From Mesorhizobium sp. BR1-1-16 (GTDB lineage: Bacteria; Pseudomonadota; Alphaproteobacteria; Rhizobiales; Kaistiaceae), in the NCBI RefSeq assembly GCF_020165495.1, contig NZ_JAIUIE010000006.1, positions 124,001 through 188,000 of the forward strand: 64,000 nt of DNA, in the 5' to 3' direction. Shown one piece after another: positions 63,938 through 64,000 of the stretch. Position 1 is the first letter of the stretch, and the number at the start of each line of letters is the position of its first letter. A program made the position numbers and the translations under genes. The notes below the pieces were generated by a model. The model was not told the DNA's origin, made no database searches, and saw only the letters and a list, made by a program, of their open reading frames with translations.

Positions 63938-64000
63938 TGAGCGCTCCTGGCGCCGCGGAGAATCAGGATCGACAGATCATGCTCGGGATAGAAGTCGGTC
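63934..64000 (-). CDS. Partial gene cut by the window edge (C-terminus only)
   Basis: The last 21 codons of a minus-strand gene, reading TDFYPEHDLSILILRGARSA and Gln, then TGA, overlapping the acetyltransferase start as ATGA. The good codon pattern and coupling show it is real. I cannot name the family from this piece. Confidence 0.6.
   Translation of the reverse strand, partial: TDFYPEHDLSILILRGARSAQ

Overview
The window is a GC-rich, gene-dense stretch of chromosome from an alphaproteobacterium, almost certainly of the order Hyphomicrobiales (Rhizobiales). The grounds are a growth-pole-ring (GPR/RgsE) type giant protein, CckA, FlbT, BA14K and DUF3309 proteins, a DksA with a mostly lost zinc site, alphaproteobacterial ilv and leu leader peptides, and the hflK-hflC-DUF2065-degP block. 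A Kaistia-like genus is a guess only. I see no rRNA, CRISPR array, insertion sequence, prophage or plasmid origin.

Layout. 1-9.2 kb: a possible SOS box at the left edge, a glycine-zipper lipoprotein, pseudouridine-5'-phosphate glycosidase, a TIGR00027-type methyltransferase, a small exported protein, a cytochrome P450, the cell-cycle kinase CckA, a FliO-like membrane protein and DksA. 9.5-16.1 kb: two probable flagellar accessory genes (FlgN-like, FlbT), a SixA-like phosphatase, the YcjX/YcjF pair, a small basic protein, ferredoxin-NADP reductase, a 2Fe-2S ferredoxin and an Hpt protein. 16.4-22.9 kb: one 2185-residue polar organiser with 24 uninterrupted 22-residue repeats. 23-30.6 kb: an MFS exporter, a 50-residue DUF3309 protein, a CHASE3 kinase/response regulator/HWE-type kinase operon, a zinc metallopeptidase, a trypsin-like protease and a membrane fatty-acid-hydroxylase-like protein. 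30.6-36.6 kb: a CUT2 sugar ABC transporter, a pepsin-like exported protein next to an AIM24-family protein, and tRNA-Lys(CTT). 36.8-46.7 kb: a PHO-box-controlled phytase-like protein, leuA with its leader peptide, HisC- and PhzF-type enzymes, a BA14K protein, and a SoxR regulon of soxR plus an MFS pump. 46.7-51.2 kb: ilvC, a TetR regulator, ilvN and ilvI with a leader-peptide attenuator. 51.3-64 kb: a HigBA module, an SDR, miaA/serB, acetyltransferases, an N-methyltryptophan-oxidase-like enzyme, degP-DUF2065-hflC-hflK, folA, YqhA, an APC permease and the end of a partial gene.

Working together. leuA, ilvC, ilvN and ilvI supply most of the branched-chain amino acid pathway, and both leuA and ilvI carry leader peptides rich in the codons of their end products. 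Several short regulatory circuits can be read directly from the DNA: PHO box to phytase-like gene, two SoxR boxes flanking soxR and its pump, a perfect inverted repeat before higBA, and a palindrome before the TetR gene. I found no convincing large undescribed system. The best candidates for new biology are the bacterial pepsin-like protein with its AIM24 partner, the GPR repeat protein beside an Hpt protein, the CHASE3/HWE signalling operon, and the leuA leader, whose mutually exclusive stems lack an obvious terminator.
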